Below are positions 12,782 to 24,204 of a stretch of 64,000 nucleotides of DNA, in pieces. The stretch comes from Aurelia coerulea. Taxonomy: Eukaryota > Cnidaria > Scyphozoa > Semaeostomeae > Ulmaridae. A program made the position numbers and the translations under genes. The notes below the pieces were generated by a model, which had not been told where the DNA came from, made no database searches, and worked only from the letters and a program-made list of their open reading frames with translations. Numbering within the stretch: the stretch's first letter is position 1; each line of letters starts with the position of its first letter. The DNA is taken from positions 14,827,484 to 14,891,483 of the forward strand of contig CM076951.1 in assembly GCA_039566865.1 (NCBI GenBank), written 5' to 3'.

Positions 12782-13109
12782 GTTACTTCACACCAAAACG
12801 AGGTTTTTCGCCAAAACGAGGTTTCAGAAGCATCAAATTTTAAATCTGAAGGAAAATTTGGATTCAGCGTCCTATAATTGATTGAAATTGATTGTTTTGA
12901 CCACTTTTTGTATCGAGTAACACTGCTGTATCGTTGCGAGTAAAATTGCACCAAAATGAGGCTAAATTCACGAAAACGAGGCAGAAGATCCCGTTAATTC
13001 CCCGTATAACATCGATTTTCAAAATCAGCGCACCGAATTTGACCAAAATCACTACTTCCCATAAATTCCCTCCTCGGGTGACGATACCCCCCCTTCCCCT
13101 CCTGGTCTA
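12782..13109 (-). repeat. Right TIR of the Academ-like transposon
   Basis: Inverted partner of 6208-6535, with only a few visible substitutions (for example GATGCTTC versus GAGGCTTC on the same strand) and a slightly different G tract at the tip. It is followed by the second ATA target copy at 13110-13112. Confidence 0.88.
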
Positions 13110-13112
13110 ATA

Positions 13113-13294
13113 CCGCTGTGTGTCTGCAAGCAATGAAACGCCTTCATGATGAGGGACATCCCAATTCTTTTTATCGGTTCGCTTATGCTCTGTGCAGGAT
13201 GGTTGATGAGAGACCAGTTCTAGCCCTAGACATGATGCGCTTTGGAATGCTAGAGTATGTGATTGGATTTTACTGGTTTACCAATGCAATGCAG
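13113..13294 (+). pseudogene. Right half of the split exon
   Basis: Continues the frame of 5950-6207 if the transposon and one ATA are removed. The 59 codons beginning VCLQAMKRLHDEGHP include an aromatic-rich end (IGFYWFTNAMQ). The exon ends in phase 0 at a good donor, CAG|GTAATA (13295). Seen alone it would be a short orphan frame; the exact continuity with the left half is the main evidence that it is coding. Family unknown. A possible next exon in the same phase is at 19470. Confidence 0.55.
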
Positions 13295-13929
13295 GTAATA
13301 TATACAACTTGTATACCAGCAATCACAAGCACAATCTCATACATTTCGTTTATTTTGAGAATTTTTACAGAGTCTCCAGGATAGAAAGGGGTTCTTCGGT
13401 GAAATGGGTATCACAGCTCGTTAGAAAGTGGTAGAGTACTGTCGCCCTGGTCAGTCCACTTGTCAGAAAACGAAGATTTGCCGCAAAGCAAAAATGGTGC
13501 CGAAAAGCAAAGAAACTCACCTTGAACAGGCTCCTCAACTCATGCTATAAATCAGGTAGTGAGATATACATCATCCGTTTCATTGGCTTGGTGCTACATT
13601 GACTCAAACACAGCGCTGTCCAGAGTCGCTGATTTAGGCCCTATCACCCCAAGCAGACCGCATTAAAATGACATAGCCGCCACCGCAGAGGCAACATGAA
13701 TCATCGCAGCCATTGCACGTATTTTTTTAAGAAATTGCTGATAAGAAACTCAACTCTCAGATCGCAAAAAAATTAAGAAACTGGGAAAATAAAACTTGAA
13801 ATATTTTCATTTTATTTTCATGTTCGTAAGAGGACATGTGGTGAACAAGAAGACTATTATGAAACCATTAAGAAACTCGTAAGAAAATCCAAGTACTGAA
13901 AATCTGATAATTTTAGGAAACTTTCAGTA

Positions 13930-15567
13930 CTGGGCCCCAATTCTTGGTTTCTTATTAGAAAATAGATATACTCTTCATAACATAACTGTGCTGTCAACAC
14001 AGTTTTGATGAAGAATTGATTTCAAAGATTTCAAGACAGTTTGTTAAAAGAACAGCAGATTTATATTACGGCAGATGACCGTCGATCAGCAGAACTACCA
14101 GGCGTCTTGGAGGAATCTGATGGACAAAGTGATTTGGAACCCAGGCATAGAATTGATATGTTTCCATCCAACCACTGTCCGAGAAGCCAATGAACACATT
14201 ACTGGGAAAACCTAAACAGTATTCTGGATTCAATGACTTTCCAGGGAAGTAAACTGCTGATGGAAGGACTGACCCACTGGCAGAGATGCACTGGAGCATA
14301 GTGATCGATGTCTTCGAGGAGCTTGACATATGAAATGCACGCTTCATAACTTTTTCCGCATAAACCTTGCTGCTGGAACAAGCTTGCAGAGGAAAGCCAG
14401 ACTCAACACAGTTATAAATTTGATATGCTGATGCGATATTATGTTCTTTAAAAAACTCTCGAAGCTATCGAACCACCCAAAAACCTTTTCTCTTGTGCAT
14501 GCTGAAGCTCTTGATAGTTCCAGTGGCCTTGGTCGCAGCATATGAAGGTCTGGATGCCGGCGCAAAAAACCAAACCACCATGATCTCCCCGGGCGATTGC
14601 CATTAAAGATTTTCACTTTCCTGCCAGCTCTGTCCAGCACTTGCTTCACGCCTTCCCGTACTTGTTCAGCTGTTTTGCCAAAGCCTCAACGAGCAATTTC
14701 TTTTACCCATTCTGCAATTCTGTCCTCTTCTCTTGAAGTTAAAACAGTCTCTTTTCCATTCTTTGAGATTTTTCCCCTTTTAACTATTACTATTAACGTT
14801 GTCTTCGGCAGTCCATTTTCTTTGCATGCTTTTCTTATAGAGCTGCCATTCTTTACATCGGAAAGTGCCTGTTTAACATTCTCCTCGGTGTATTGCCAAT
14901 CGTTTTTCTTCCTCTTCGGGTGAGTCCCTGGCATCTCCTGTAATAACAAACAAAAGGGCACTCATTGACGGCAAGGGAAACTGCTGGTTGGTATATGAAT
15001 ATAGCAAGAGGTCGTCAAAAACTCTCTTGCAGTTGTCCTTCTCAATACTGCGATTTGAAAAATTCTCATGCCTATTATTTCATCTCAAATTAAGTTACTG
15101 AAGTAAGATTTTCAATTTTGATGGTTAATCAAAAAGGGTACCAAAAACCCTTCCGGAAAAGCAACACGTCTTTTATAATGAGGAAAAGAAGTGTGAAATA
15201 GCTTTTTGGTTTGTCAGTAGTTTAGGTAATGGCTGGTTGCTTTATCCAATTTTTGAAAGGGTTGTTTGTGGTACAAAATTTTGAAACGTCAGATACACCT
15301 ACACTCATTTTCTTATAATAAACCGCTTATAAGAAATGGTATGCTCAATTTTTCGAAAGCTAAAATGACTCTTCGTGAATTTAAAAGCCAAGAAACTTTT
15401 GTAATTTGCAGTTTTAATTTTCCCAGCTCACTCAAAAATGTTTCCTTGAGCCTCCTTGACCAAACTAAATAAACTCTACACTTCCGGCATTAAAGATATA
15501 AGAAACACGTAAGAAACTTTTGTTAGCAAAATGGCCCAAACATTTAAGAAACTGTCTGCCAGCCCCG
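13930..15567 (-). mobile_element. Possible pogo-like element around the transposase remnant
   Basis: The edges CTGGGCCCC...GTTTCTTA (left) and the inverted GGGGCTGGCAGACAGTTTCT (right) are both bordered by TA (13928-13929, 15568-15569). The ends match only partly, so the limits are tentative. The right end recurs at 32636 (GGGGCTGGTAGGCAGTTTCT), showing it belongs to a dispersed family. Confidence 0.4.
14066..14961 (-). pseudogene. Degenerate pogo/Tigger-type transposase
   Basis: Three overlapping minus-strand frames form one decayed protein. The first (14961-14686) has a psq-type helix-turn-helix (YTEENVKQAL...SIRKACKENGLPKTTL). The second (about 14649-14345) resembles the CENP-B DNA-binding half (GRSWWFGFLRRHPDL). 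The third (14347-14066) is the start of a DDE_1 catalytic domain (TSITMLQCISASGSVLP..., ending LVVLLIDGH). Frameshifts separate them, and the catalytic domain stops shortly after the presumed second acidic motif, so it is dead and truncated. Pogo-family transposases normally run about 450-550 residues. Confidence 0.7.
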
Positions 15568-16384
15568 TACCTTGTTCTAATAAAAAATACCTGTATGCTG
15601 TGGCTCAGATGGTGACAAACGGCTTCCGCCCCTATTGTACCCTATGTATCATTATTGGCAAGCTTTGAGAATATGCCCCCCCCCTTCAAGAACGCAATAT
15701 GACCCACACAACACAACAATATTTGAAAGAAGCCACATCATATTCCACCCACGGATTTTTTATCTTATCCTTGACCCCAATCACATCTAACCACGGGATG
15801 CGGGAATAGCCAGTCAGAGAACGTCCAGGCTTCACAGCTGGACAGACCAGGGCGCCATTAGGCCAATCAAGGTGCTCTCCTAGAATAGCCCCCGGTTTTG
15901 TCAATGTGAATACAATTCTTCAATTTGTTTTGCACATTTGCTGAGGAGAGTTGGATGAAGTATTCAAGAAAGGTTTGAGAGTTTTAATTCGAAGCAAGCT
16001 ATGAGAAAACGACACAAACAGATATGGTGCTATGAAATACGAAGAGAAAGCTGAACGATACTTATATCTCCATGTTAGGAAAGCCAACTTTCAAACATTC
16101 TTGCAGCATTTCTCGGCAGAACAAAACAACGACAGCGATGAAAGATTACAGAAATGACATCAGCAAACAATTTCCGCGCGCTTTTGGGAAAGACTAGGCC
16201 CAAAGTTCCACCGTTTTCGAACTTTTAGGCTAGGCAGTTCAACTAAGTCGGAATCCATTAGTGGACCGACCAGGGCGACAGTACTCTAGATCGATCATAA
16301 ACTATTAACTTCACACTCAGAACATCGGCAAGGATGACTATGAGTAAATTATGTGAATGAGTAAATGGTGTGGATTGGTTTCCC

Positions 16385-17495
16385 TGCACGACGACTTTAT
16401 TCTGCAGGCCAGCAGGTCAAGTAATCTGTGGGTCAAACACAAAAGCAAACATGCTGGTCACCACCAGGACCAAGGGCCCAATACAAAGATGTATGTGTTG
16501 TATTTGGTATTATAGGCCGTCAAATGGTCAAAGGCCAATCCCTTGGATGATTTTGATCTCAGCTTGGACCATCACAATATTTTTCAAATGTTTTCACAAG
16601 CTTTTGTTTCAATGTATTTCAACCAATGGGATCCTTATTCGTTTGTGGCATTCAAATGCTTTGTGCCAAAGAATGTACTGCTGTTCAAATCGTAAACAAA
16701 GCCAATCTAAAAATGCAATGGGCGTATAGATTGATTACACGAGTCTCAGTTTTCCTCACTGAATTGGATGATGAAGTGGAAGTATAAACATCAGATTGAA
16801 AATATTGAACGAAGGCAAGATGTTGAATGATTGCGAATCGCGACTGATTCGTTAATTTCAATGGTTGAGCTGCTGGAACATTTCAGATGGATTTGGAGAT
16901 TCTCTTGATATTTTTTTATAAAATTGGTTGATAAATTTGGTTGATAGCGTTGGGAGGATACATGAACTAACTGTCATTCAGTACATTTGATTATTCATTG
17001 CTCAATTCTAGACAATGTGCCTTGTAAGTATTTGCAGGGGGAGGAGACATTCTTAATCTCGATTTGGTGGCTCCCCAAATCAAATGATAAACTGAACATA
17101 ATCTGAAACTGAAAGTAGAGTCATTCAACTCTCCAATTCGTCCGAAAGTTTGATCGTTAGGAAGTTTTCAATTTTAATGGGGCCTAGTTCTTGCCTAAAG
17201 ACTCCGAGATAGAGATGCAATCACGACTCTGATGCAATCCTCATGACGAGTGCAGATGATACAATTTGGCTTGACTATATTTCTGTCAATCAGATAACGA
17301 TAATTTGTTGTACTGTTATCTAAACCCATTATTACTGGATGTACTTGACGTAAGCAATACATGTCCAGCTTTTTCATGCCATGTCTGGAGGCCACTGAGC
17401 CCTTGGCCCTGGTGGTGACCCGCATGTTTGCTTTAGTGTTTGACCCACAGATTACTTGACCTGCTGGCCTGCAGAATAAAGCTGTCCTTTCCCTG
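16385..17495. repeat. Inverted repeat pair, possible 1.1 kb TIR element
   Basis: About 100 bp at 16390-16490 (CTTTATTCTGCAGGCCAGC..., then GTCAAGTAATCTGTGGG) recur inverted at about 17395-17490. The copies show several mismatches and I found no clear target duplication. No gene is recognised between them, nor in 15570-16385 or 17496-17905. Confidence 0.45.
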
Positions 17496-17906
17496 CATAA
17501 GAATTCTTGAGAATTCTTCAGAATTGTTAAGCGCTTTTCAACAAATTCTTGTTTACTTTACAATCTTTCCTATGGCTCAAGATTTATTATCATAATTTTG
17601 AGAACAATTCTTGCAAATTTTTAAGAAGCCCTAGGCATTTTTGAAAGTCCTTGTCATCTGTACAGTATGTGTGCAAAGCCTCACCTGGCATTAATCTTGT
17701 TTGAAAGGTTTACTGGTCTTAAATTTTGAGAAACTCTTTAGAATATGCTTGTCCAGGAACTGTTGACAATTTTCTCAAAATATAGATTGTTCAAATGATT
17801 ATCAGAAACGTCCATGTCTGAAAGGAAATTGTTTGAAATTTTTTTTGACAACTTTAACTCTGAAACTTTCTCAGGATGCGTACTATGTAGATTTGCGGTT
17901 ACTGTA

Positions 17907-18711
17907 CTGGGTGACCCAAAAAAAAAGTCCCAACGCAATCTGTTATAGAAAAAAAAGAAAGTGGCTGATTGAAATGCTCCAAACGTTATTCTGTCGCTAA
18001 AAAAAACCAGCCTACGTTATGTTCATTTTTCGCAATTTTTTTCGACACGGTAAATTTCCCGAAATAAGGATTATGAGAAAAAGGGAATGCTTGTAATCTT
18101 CTAAAAGTAATAAAAAACAGGGGATCGAATTGCAGCCTTTTCAGATCCTCAAACCAACGAGGAGCGTCTTTAATTTCAGCCTGGGAATTGGCAACTCAGT
18201 CTAATGTTGTCAGAGCAAGTTTATGGTCCCTAGATACCTAAAATATTCATGTCTCCAGGGACAAGGAAACTCCTGCTTTTCTGTGAGCAATTCTTGAACA
18301 TTTCAATTTGCATGGAAAATTTAATTTCTTTGAAATTCCACTACTTTACAAAGAATATTTATTTTCAGCTCCAAATGTTAGGTACCTAGGGACTATAAAC
18401 TTGCTCCGGAAACTTCTGACTGAGTTGCCTATTCCCAGGCTGAAATGAAACACTGTCCTCATTGTTTGGAAGATGTGAAATGGTTTGAAATCGATCCCCT
18501 GTTTTTGACGAAGTTGAGTGGATTTCAAGCTTGCCCGTTTTCTCAAAATCTTTAATTGGGGACATTTTCAGTGCTGAAAGAAATTCAAAAAAATTCTCAT
18601 AACGTAGGCTAGTATTTTAGCGACAGAACAACGTTTGAAGCATTTCCATCAGCCGCACACTTTTTATTCTGAAGCAGATTGCGTTGGGTCACTTTTTTCT
18701 GGGTCACCCGG
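17907..18711. mobile_element. Palindromic TA-flanked MITE (copy 2, CTGGGTGACCC type)
   Basis: Inverted ends CTGGGTGACCCAAAAAAAAA / CCGGGTGACCCAGAAAAAAG with TA on both sides (17905-17906 and 18712-18713). The arms are complementary over several hundred bases with substitutions. No coding capacity. Confidence 0.78.
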
Positions 18712-18713
18712 TA

Positions 18714-19469
18714 GATATTTTGTGATTTATGGTAGTATCTTTCTTGTATTCTGTAGATCAGAGAGCCAAATGATTACCGACTTTGGATAGAAACAATGGG
18801 AAATGAGTTTGGAGGTCCATTTATAAAACTTTTCAGAGGTCCAATGTGGAGCGGTTGCAGTGTCGATGAAATGAAGAATTCAGAAAGATCAGTTGGTTGA
18901 TAATAATAATAATACAGATATGTTCAGAAGAAGGCCTCAAGCAACTTGAGAGTGTCTTTCATGAGGGTCCTTTACTTAACTAACTGTAGTAATTCATTTT
19001 GAACATTATATTAAATTAAATAGAATACTGTAGTTCTTTCGTATAAAAGGTATAAAATCAGTTCGTAAATTTACTGCAAAAATCTCTAAAAATAAATCTG
19101 TGAGCGCACACTTACAGTGCAGTACCTGTGCAAAATTTATTGGTTGAACATTGACTATCTGGATTTTGTGCACAATAAATCACAAAACCCCTATACTCTT
19201 TTGATTTATCTGGATTTTCTTCTCAATGAGCAGCAAAGCTTATCAAGTGAACCAATTTACTTTGTACTAAAGTAATCTCATTGATATCCAAATCATCTTT
19301 ACTCCTTGATGTTCATTCTCCACCACACTCGTTACAATGTAGGTGGGGCATTTATAACAACATTTCCATCTCTAGGATTAGCCTTAATTAACTTTTGCTA
19401 CTGAAATTCAGTGCTGCAAAATGCTTACAGAGGATCTTCATATATTTTTCTCACACATTCTTCTTACAG
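18714..19469. other. Non-coding stretch
   Basis: No gene, RNA or delimited element seen; a short TAATAATAATAAT run is at about 18901. It ends in a pyrimidine-rich tract and TTACAG (19464-19469), which could be a splice acceptor. Confidence 0.4.
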
Positions 19470-19785
19470 GCAAGAGCCAATGTAACATGCTCTGGTATCC
19501 AGTGGAATTTGAAAAAGCAGAAAAAAGATGCATTTATTTCAGAGGAACTTATTTTGGTACATTTTATAGCTTTTGTAGTTTTTTATAGTTCTGCCACAAG
19601 AGTTGTTCCCAAAACTGCATGAGCATTATGAGGATTTGATGAAAAGAGACCCAACAGAATGCACCTTTAAAGAAATTGAGCTATATCCGGGATGGATGGT
19701 TTCCAACGAGACTGAAGAAGTAGATGGTGCTTCAAGGAAAAAGAAGAAGGTCATTGAATGGGTTGACAGAACACCAGCGAATTGA
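19470..19785 (+). CDS. Possible 3' exons of the unrecognised split gene
   Basis: After a good acceptor (TTCTTACAG, 19461-19469) a 29-codon open stretch (ARANVTCSGIQWNLKK...) is in phase 0, matching the phase-0 end of the exon at 13294. It reaches a GTACAT donor candidate at 19557. A second open frame, 19603-19782, rich in charged residues (LHEHYEDLMKRDPTEC..., a KKKK stretch, then stop), follows. The gap between them would be only 46 bp, too short for a typical intron, so either the boundary is wrong or there is a small insertion. Linking these to the split exon is inference from phase only. Confidence 0.3.
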
Positions 19786-20194
19786 TGTCATGTTTGGGCC
19801 TTATTTGGTATGCAGTGTGATATGATCTGATCAGAAATTTAGCCACAAGGCTAGGGACGGCATATCTCTGAACTTGGGAACAATTGACATGCAGCTATGG
19901 ACACGCAGCTATATTTGTTGGGGAGAGGAAGTACTGACCCTATTGTTTTGATACATTGTGTTTCAGCTTTGTTGAGAGCGAACTGACGTCGGGGCTCACG
20001 TTGTCATGCGCATCGCTGCTTTTGTTTCTTCCCTTGTTCTCAACGGTCAAGCTAATTTGCATATTACGTAAGTGACGTAAATCGTTACTGCGCATGCGAT
20101 CTGGAGCCCTTTTTGGGGGATTCCTCAAGGCTTTCAACTTAGCCTGTTCGTATCCCCAAAAAATATCCACTGTGATTCAGGCAAAGCTGAAATC

Positions 20195-20375
20195 ACATTG
20201 ACACAGCTGAAATTGGTCTGTTTGGGCATTGAAACAACTGACATTGGTCTGTTTGGGCATTGAAACAACTGACATTGGTCTGTTTGGGCATTGAAAAAAC
20301 TGACATTGGTCTGGTTATGCATTGACATAACTAACATCAATCTGATTGGGCATTGAAACAGATGACATTGGTCTG
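20195..20375. repeat. 31-bp minisatellite
   Basis: About five to six imperfect copies of TTGAAACAACTGACATTGG plus TCTGTTTGGGCA. The last copy runs into the possible EF-hand-like reading frame at 20360-20414. Confidence 0.85.
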
Positions 20376-20414
20376 GTTGATCATGTTTGGAAACATAGGC
20401 ATAAGGACTTGGAT

Positions 20415-20998
20415 GGCCAGCGTCTTCATCAAGTATAAATTAGAAAACGTTTATGACTCACCGAAGTCAATCTCGAAAAAAGCAGCATTAGATTATTTCA
20501 ATAGATTTAACTTAGAATGTGGCGATTCTCTTACATGTTTCGATGAGGGGAGTTTAGGCCCTAGCCGTATTCATTTAATGTTCATTTAATTGATAAACAA
20601 ACAAAATTATTGATTTCCGCATTTTTCTTTTCGCGTTTTCGAGTTTGCATTGGTGCATACTCGAAAGTGCGGAAAAGAAAACACAAAAATTGTTCATTTC
20701 AAAGTCATTTGCCTTGTTCATTCGTTGAATGTCTTCGTCTGCACTGCCTTCTGTTTTATTTGGGAACATATTGCAAACAAACACAAATTCTGATTTCCGT
20801 GTTTTTCTTTCCGCATTTTTGAGTTTGTATTGGTGCATACTCGAAAGCGCGGAAAAGAAAACGCGGAAATTGTTCGTTTCGAAGTCGTTTGCATTGTTCA
20901 TCAGTTCTTCAGAAAAACAGAGGATGTTTTAATACTATATAATTCTGTTTTATCCCGATTTCCGCGGTTTCCACGTTTTCCGCGCTTTCGACCTGGCC
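20415..20998. mobile_element. Short element with 10-bp target duplication, GGCCAG...CTGGCC ends
   Basis: Flanked by perfect direct repeats GGACTTGGAT (20405-20414 and 20999-21008; the match extends to 13 bp if the first three element bases are counted). The termini match only for GGCCAG, so the TIR is short or eroded. Inside are two copies of an about 180-bp unit (20590-20750, 20755-20920) rich in CGCGGAAA / TTTCCGCG words. The right tip is built from the same words. Architecture resembles the elements at 2837 and 44197. No coding capacity. Confidence 0.6.
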
Positions 20999-21288
20999 GG
21001 ACTTGGATGGCTACCTGAAACTGGACGAAGTAGTAAATATATTGAGGTGAAAAAAATACACTCTGTAATGTGAAGAATATCAATAGATTTGAAATGGTCT
21101 TGATTTATTTCTCTAACTTCAGACAGTCAGAGCCAAACCAGAGGCCCAATAAAGTCACAACTTGTCCCAACTGGTGTAGTGGTAGGCTTAGGCCTCATGA
21201 ATCCCAGGTCCATGTTGCAGCAGTTAAAGCAAGTGCTTATACTTTTATAGAAAACACCTTCACTGATATGCTTTATATTCAATTTCAG

Positions 21289-21456
21289 ATCCAGCCAGGA
21301 GAATTTCTTTACAGTTTATGCAAGAAGAATCGCAAAAGCAAGGGTGGTTTGGCAAGACACATGTCAGCAAAACATACAAATGGTTCTAAAACAGCTTCAG
21401 AACAGCACGCCAAAGATGTGCTATCCAGAGAAAATGTGCTAAGGATTAAAAAATGA
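21289..21456 (+). pseudogene. Degenerate C2H2 zinc-finger fragment
   Basis: The frame SLCKKNRKSKGGLARHMSAKH has the spacing of a C2H2 finger of the kind found in TE-encoded proteins (SKGGL.RH...H), but only one of the two expected cysteines is present. The frame ends at 21456. Probably a repeat remnant. Confidence 0.4.
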
Positions 21457-21570
21457 ATTGTTTTTATTTTTTGCCAACTGAAATGCAGATAAAGCTTCGC
21501 AACACAATTCAAGATACTTGCAAGCACCTCAACAAGTCCCAGCCCAATGCAGAAAGATGAAGAAGTAGGT

Positions 21571-21812
21571 AGGTAGGTATTATATTTAACGTGGCTAGCC
21601 TGCAAAAGTCTGAGAGAGACTTATTTCCAGCAGGGGCCACGGATGTTTTACCATCAACCCGCCGCAGCTACCAGATTTCCCTCACATAGCTCTGGTGGAC
21701 CCGGGCTAGAGTTACGGACAGCGACCAAACTGTCCAGCCCGGGATTCAAACCTCGGCCGTTCTGACCTTTGGATTACCAGTCAGTCGCCTTATCCACTCG
21801 GCCACGCGCAGA
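21571..21812 (-). mobile_element. tRNA-derived SINE
   Basis: Read on the minus strand from about 21812, the head has a box A-like TGGCCGAGTGG followed 40-50 bp later by a box B-like GGTTTGAATCCC, the arrangement of a Ser/Leu-type tRNA promoter. The unrelated body ends in a short ACCTACCTACCTA tail. No intact acceptor stem or tRNA fold is formed, so this is a SINE rather than a tRNA gene. Confidence 0.75.
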
Positions 21813-21817
21813 GACAA

Positions 21818-22906
21818 TTGCCCATTATCTATCACTTTCAACTTACGGCATCAAAGTGTAATCATTTGCAAAGTACATTATCATCTTATATTAACTTCCT
21901 TGCTGGTATGCCTCTAGGAATTGTTGACACTGTCCAATCTTTATCATCAACTTCAATGAATGATTTCACTGCTACTGCTTCTTCAAATAAACAGCAGCAT
22001 GATGAGATAGAACCTTCCTTTGCCGTTTTATCTCATCAAATGGACATTGGTGGATGATGAATTGAAGACATATTTACAGGAAGAATCGCTAGAACAAATT
22101 TTCGACAAGAAATTTGTAGAGTTAAAGAGGGAGCTAGCTGCAAGTTACAAACGCTCAGCAAGACAGGAGAATTGCCATTTTAGAACCCAATGCAATTGTA
22201 ACGCAGAAGTACAGAGAACGTCTCAAGTTAGGTTTCAACGATGTTGAAATATCAACTGCGGTTGTGCAACCGCATCACAGAAATAGAGGTTCCAGCTGAT
22301 GGAAATGAATCCATTGATAATTATATCTGTTAAAATTTGCCACGTAAAATAAAACAATTTACAAGGAATAAATATAATTTACAAGTTTTAAAAAGCTACT
22401 GAATAGATAAAATACGATGAAAATGCTCATTGAATAAAATACGTTAAAAGCACCCCTAATTGTAGTGGCAGGGATGGAGCCCCATCGCCCCGTTCCGATC
22501 ACTGGATCCTATAAGCGCTTTGGTGTATAATCTTGGGATGTTTGTTTACAAATAGAATGGGTCCTATAATTAAAAAAGAGCGCAAAAATACTTTGCTGAC
22601 GCCATGAGCTTTGGAAACGCAAGTAGTCACCATTTTTCATTTTGTGCTTCCTTGCAGCAATTATATTTTCTCTAGTTTATCTGCTACTGTATATGGGTAT
22701 AATATGAGCATGTGGTGGTCACTTGGTCAAATAATAGGTATTGACATTTCTATTGTCTGATTGCCAACTAAATTTTAGGGAAAATAAAGGAGTTTCGGCA
22801 TTGTAGGTAGAATCATTTGGGAGCTATTAAAAATTTGATAGGGGGCTAAAAACGCCCCCCCCCCCCGTTAAAATAGGGTTTTAAAGGTACTACATTTTCA
22901 GACAAG
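21818..22906. other. No recognised gene
   Basis: Short frames only (21818-22057 and 22020-22247, overlapping in different frames, could be one decayed protein). A poly-C tract is at about 22853-22866. Nothing nameable. Confidence 0.35.
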
Positions 22907-23112
22907 CACTTACAAAATTGTTGAGCCACCCTGAAAAAATTAGTTTTTTGCCCCCCCCCCCTTTCCCCATGTCAATGCTATTTGGAAAAAAGTACTTGGT
23001 CATGCTGACAGACGTGGTTTGGCAACTTTTTAATGGTTTTTCAAAATTGACTAGGGGGGGGGCAGAGGCAAAAAACCGGAAATCTGAGGGTGGCTTGACA
23101 ATTTTGTAAGTG
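22907..23112. mobile_element. Small TIR MITE, about 206 bp
   Basis: Inverted ends CACTTACAAAATTGT, continuing with GAGCCACCCT / AGGGTGGCTTGA. The interior has C- and G-runs. No clear target duplication was found. Confidence 0.6.
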
Positions 23113-23245
23113 ATTGTAGGCCAGCAATGAGCCAAATATGCACCAAAGGTAAGCCAAGGGTGAGCCAGAGGTAAGCTGAGAGCGAGCCAAAGGTAGGCCA
23201 AAGGTGAGCCAAAAGTAAGCCAAATGGTAGGCCAATTATGTAGGC
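23113..23245. repeat. 12-bp tandem repeat
   Basis: About ten imperfect copies of GAGCCAAAGGTA. Abuts the small MITE. Confidence 0.8.
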
Positions 23246-24204
23246 CACATTTTATGGACACCCCCCTCGATGCCACCCTCGACATACCTGAACCAGTCAA
23301 GGTCTTGAACCATCTTTTGTCATAGTGGAACGGTCTGGTAAACAGAAAATACCAGCAACTTGTGATGATAATGATTTTGGAAACTTTTATGCGACTGCTT
23401 CATCATTATCTCATTGTCAGCGATATGATCAAATGTGCAATGTCTGGAAACCAGATGATTCTTAATCCCTTCCAGCAAACTGGTCTGGTCAAAATTTCCA
23501 ATCAAAATGTTTGAAAACCTTCAACTGGTTGACTTTTCGAAGAAGATTGTTGATGCCTTTTCCACTGATTGTGTCTAGATTGGTGGAGAGAGCAGCAGCA
23601 AGAGCACTCTACAGATCACCTTGCTGCAACTGGAATATTGCTCTGTAAAGATTCAGAGAGCAGACCCTGAAATCTCCCATCCATAGCAGCTCAAGACCCC
23701 TAGGAAACTTATTTCCCGTGTGTACAGAAAACAAGGTGATGTCCATCGATGTACAGTACAGTGGCATGATTTCAAAGCACGTGGAGATAAAAGAAAGAAG
23801 CAGCAGCCAATCATCAAAGCCATAATACTATGTGGAAGGCAAAATATTGTCCTAAGGGTTGAACCCATGTAGATGCCCTCTGCAATAAATAGGGCAGCTA
23901 TAGATTATCCAAACTCAAAACAATCATGCTCAACAAGAAAATTATAAGATAAGAAGTGGGTACAAAATTAAAAGTAGTGCTACAAAAACCTAGAGTCGGG
24001 TTTCTTAACGGCAAATATCAGAAAGAAGGAGACTTGGAAAAGAATGAAACAGATTAAACGATCTGTCGGTATTTGACAGAAATGGAGGAAGTAACCACTG
24101 TTTGTGATTATATCGTTGTTCATGAATTATTTTCTTGGCCATTTGTTGGACTAGCAAAGCACACCCATTTTTATTCATTCCATTGTCCACATTAGGCAAG
24201 CATA
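23246..24204. other. No recognised gene
   Basis: Open frames here are short and lack motifs. This may be the decayed 5' part of the DUF4371-like pseudogene that follows. Confidence 0.35.

Larger units (their letters stand above)
6208..13109 (-). mobile_element. Complete Academ-like DNA transposon, 6902 bp
   Basis: The ends read TAG(T/A)C(G/C)AGGAGGGG and are followed by a shared TATCGTCACCCGAGGAGG segment, giving long TIRs of about 328 bp. The flanks are a 3-bp direct repeat, ATA (6205-6207 and 13110-13112). The boundary is confirmed independently, because excision restores an exon reading frame. Inside is one minus-strand, three-exon gene with no nonsense codon, reading DDE-like core then FEN/XPG-like nuclease. 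A 3-4 bp duplication and a transposase linked to an XPG-type nuclease are traits I recall for the Academ superfamily (AcademX lineage); the name is not database-checked. A 388-bp MITE (11602-11989) has landed upstream of the coding start. About 11992-12781 holds no recognised gene. Confidence 0.82.
13432..16288. mobile_element. Probable TIR element with inverted TAGAGTACTGTCGCCCTGG ends
   Basis: TAGAGTACTGTCGCCCTGGTC at 13432 is repeated in inverted orientation ending at 16288, with one mismatch in the next bases (AGTCCAC versus GGTCCAC). I could not define a target duplication. A pogo-like remnant lies inside, so it would be a nested structure. A third partial copy of the GACCAGGGCG word is near 15845. 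Superfamily unknown. Confidence 0.45.

Noticed and set aside
6265..13052. Two identical 62-codon peptides at 6265-6453 (+) and 12864-13052 (-)
   Set aside because: They are the same stretch of the transposon's two TIRs; identity reflects TIR similarity, not a gene family.
21571..21812. tRNA-like box A and box B
   Set aside because: There is no complete cloverleaf or acceptor stem, and the sequence continues into a SINE body with a microsatellite tail.
22982..23300. Hydrophobic, LAHLWPTFGS-like repeated peptides on the minus strand
   Set aside because: They are translations of the GAGCCAAAGGTA tandem repeat, not membrane proteins.
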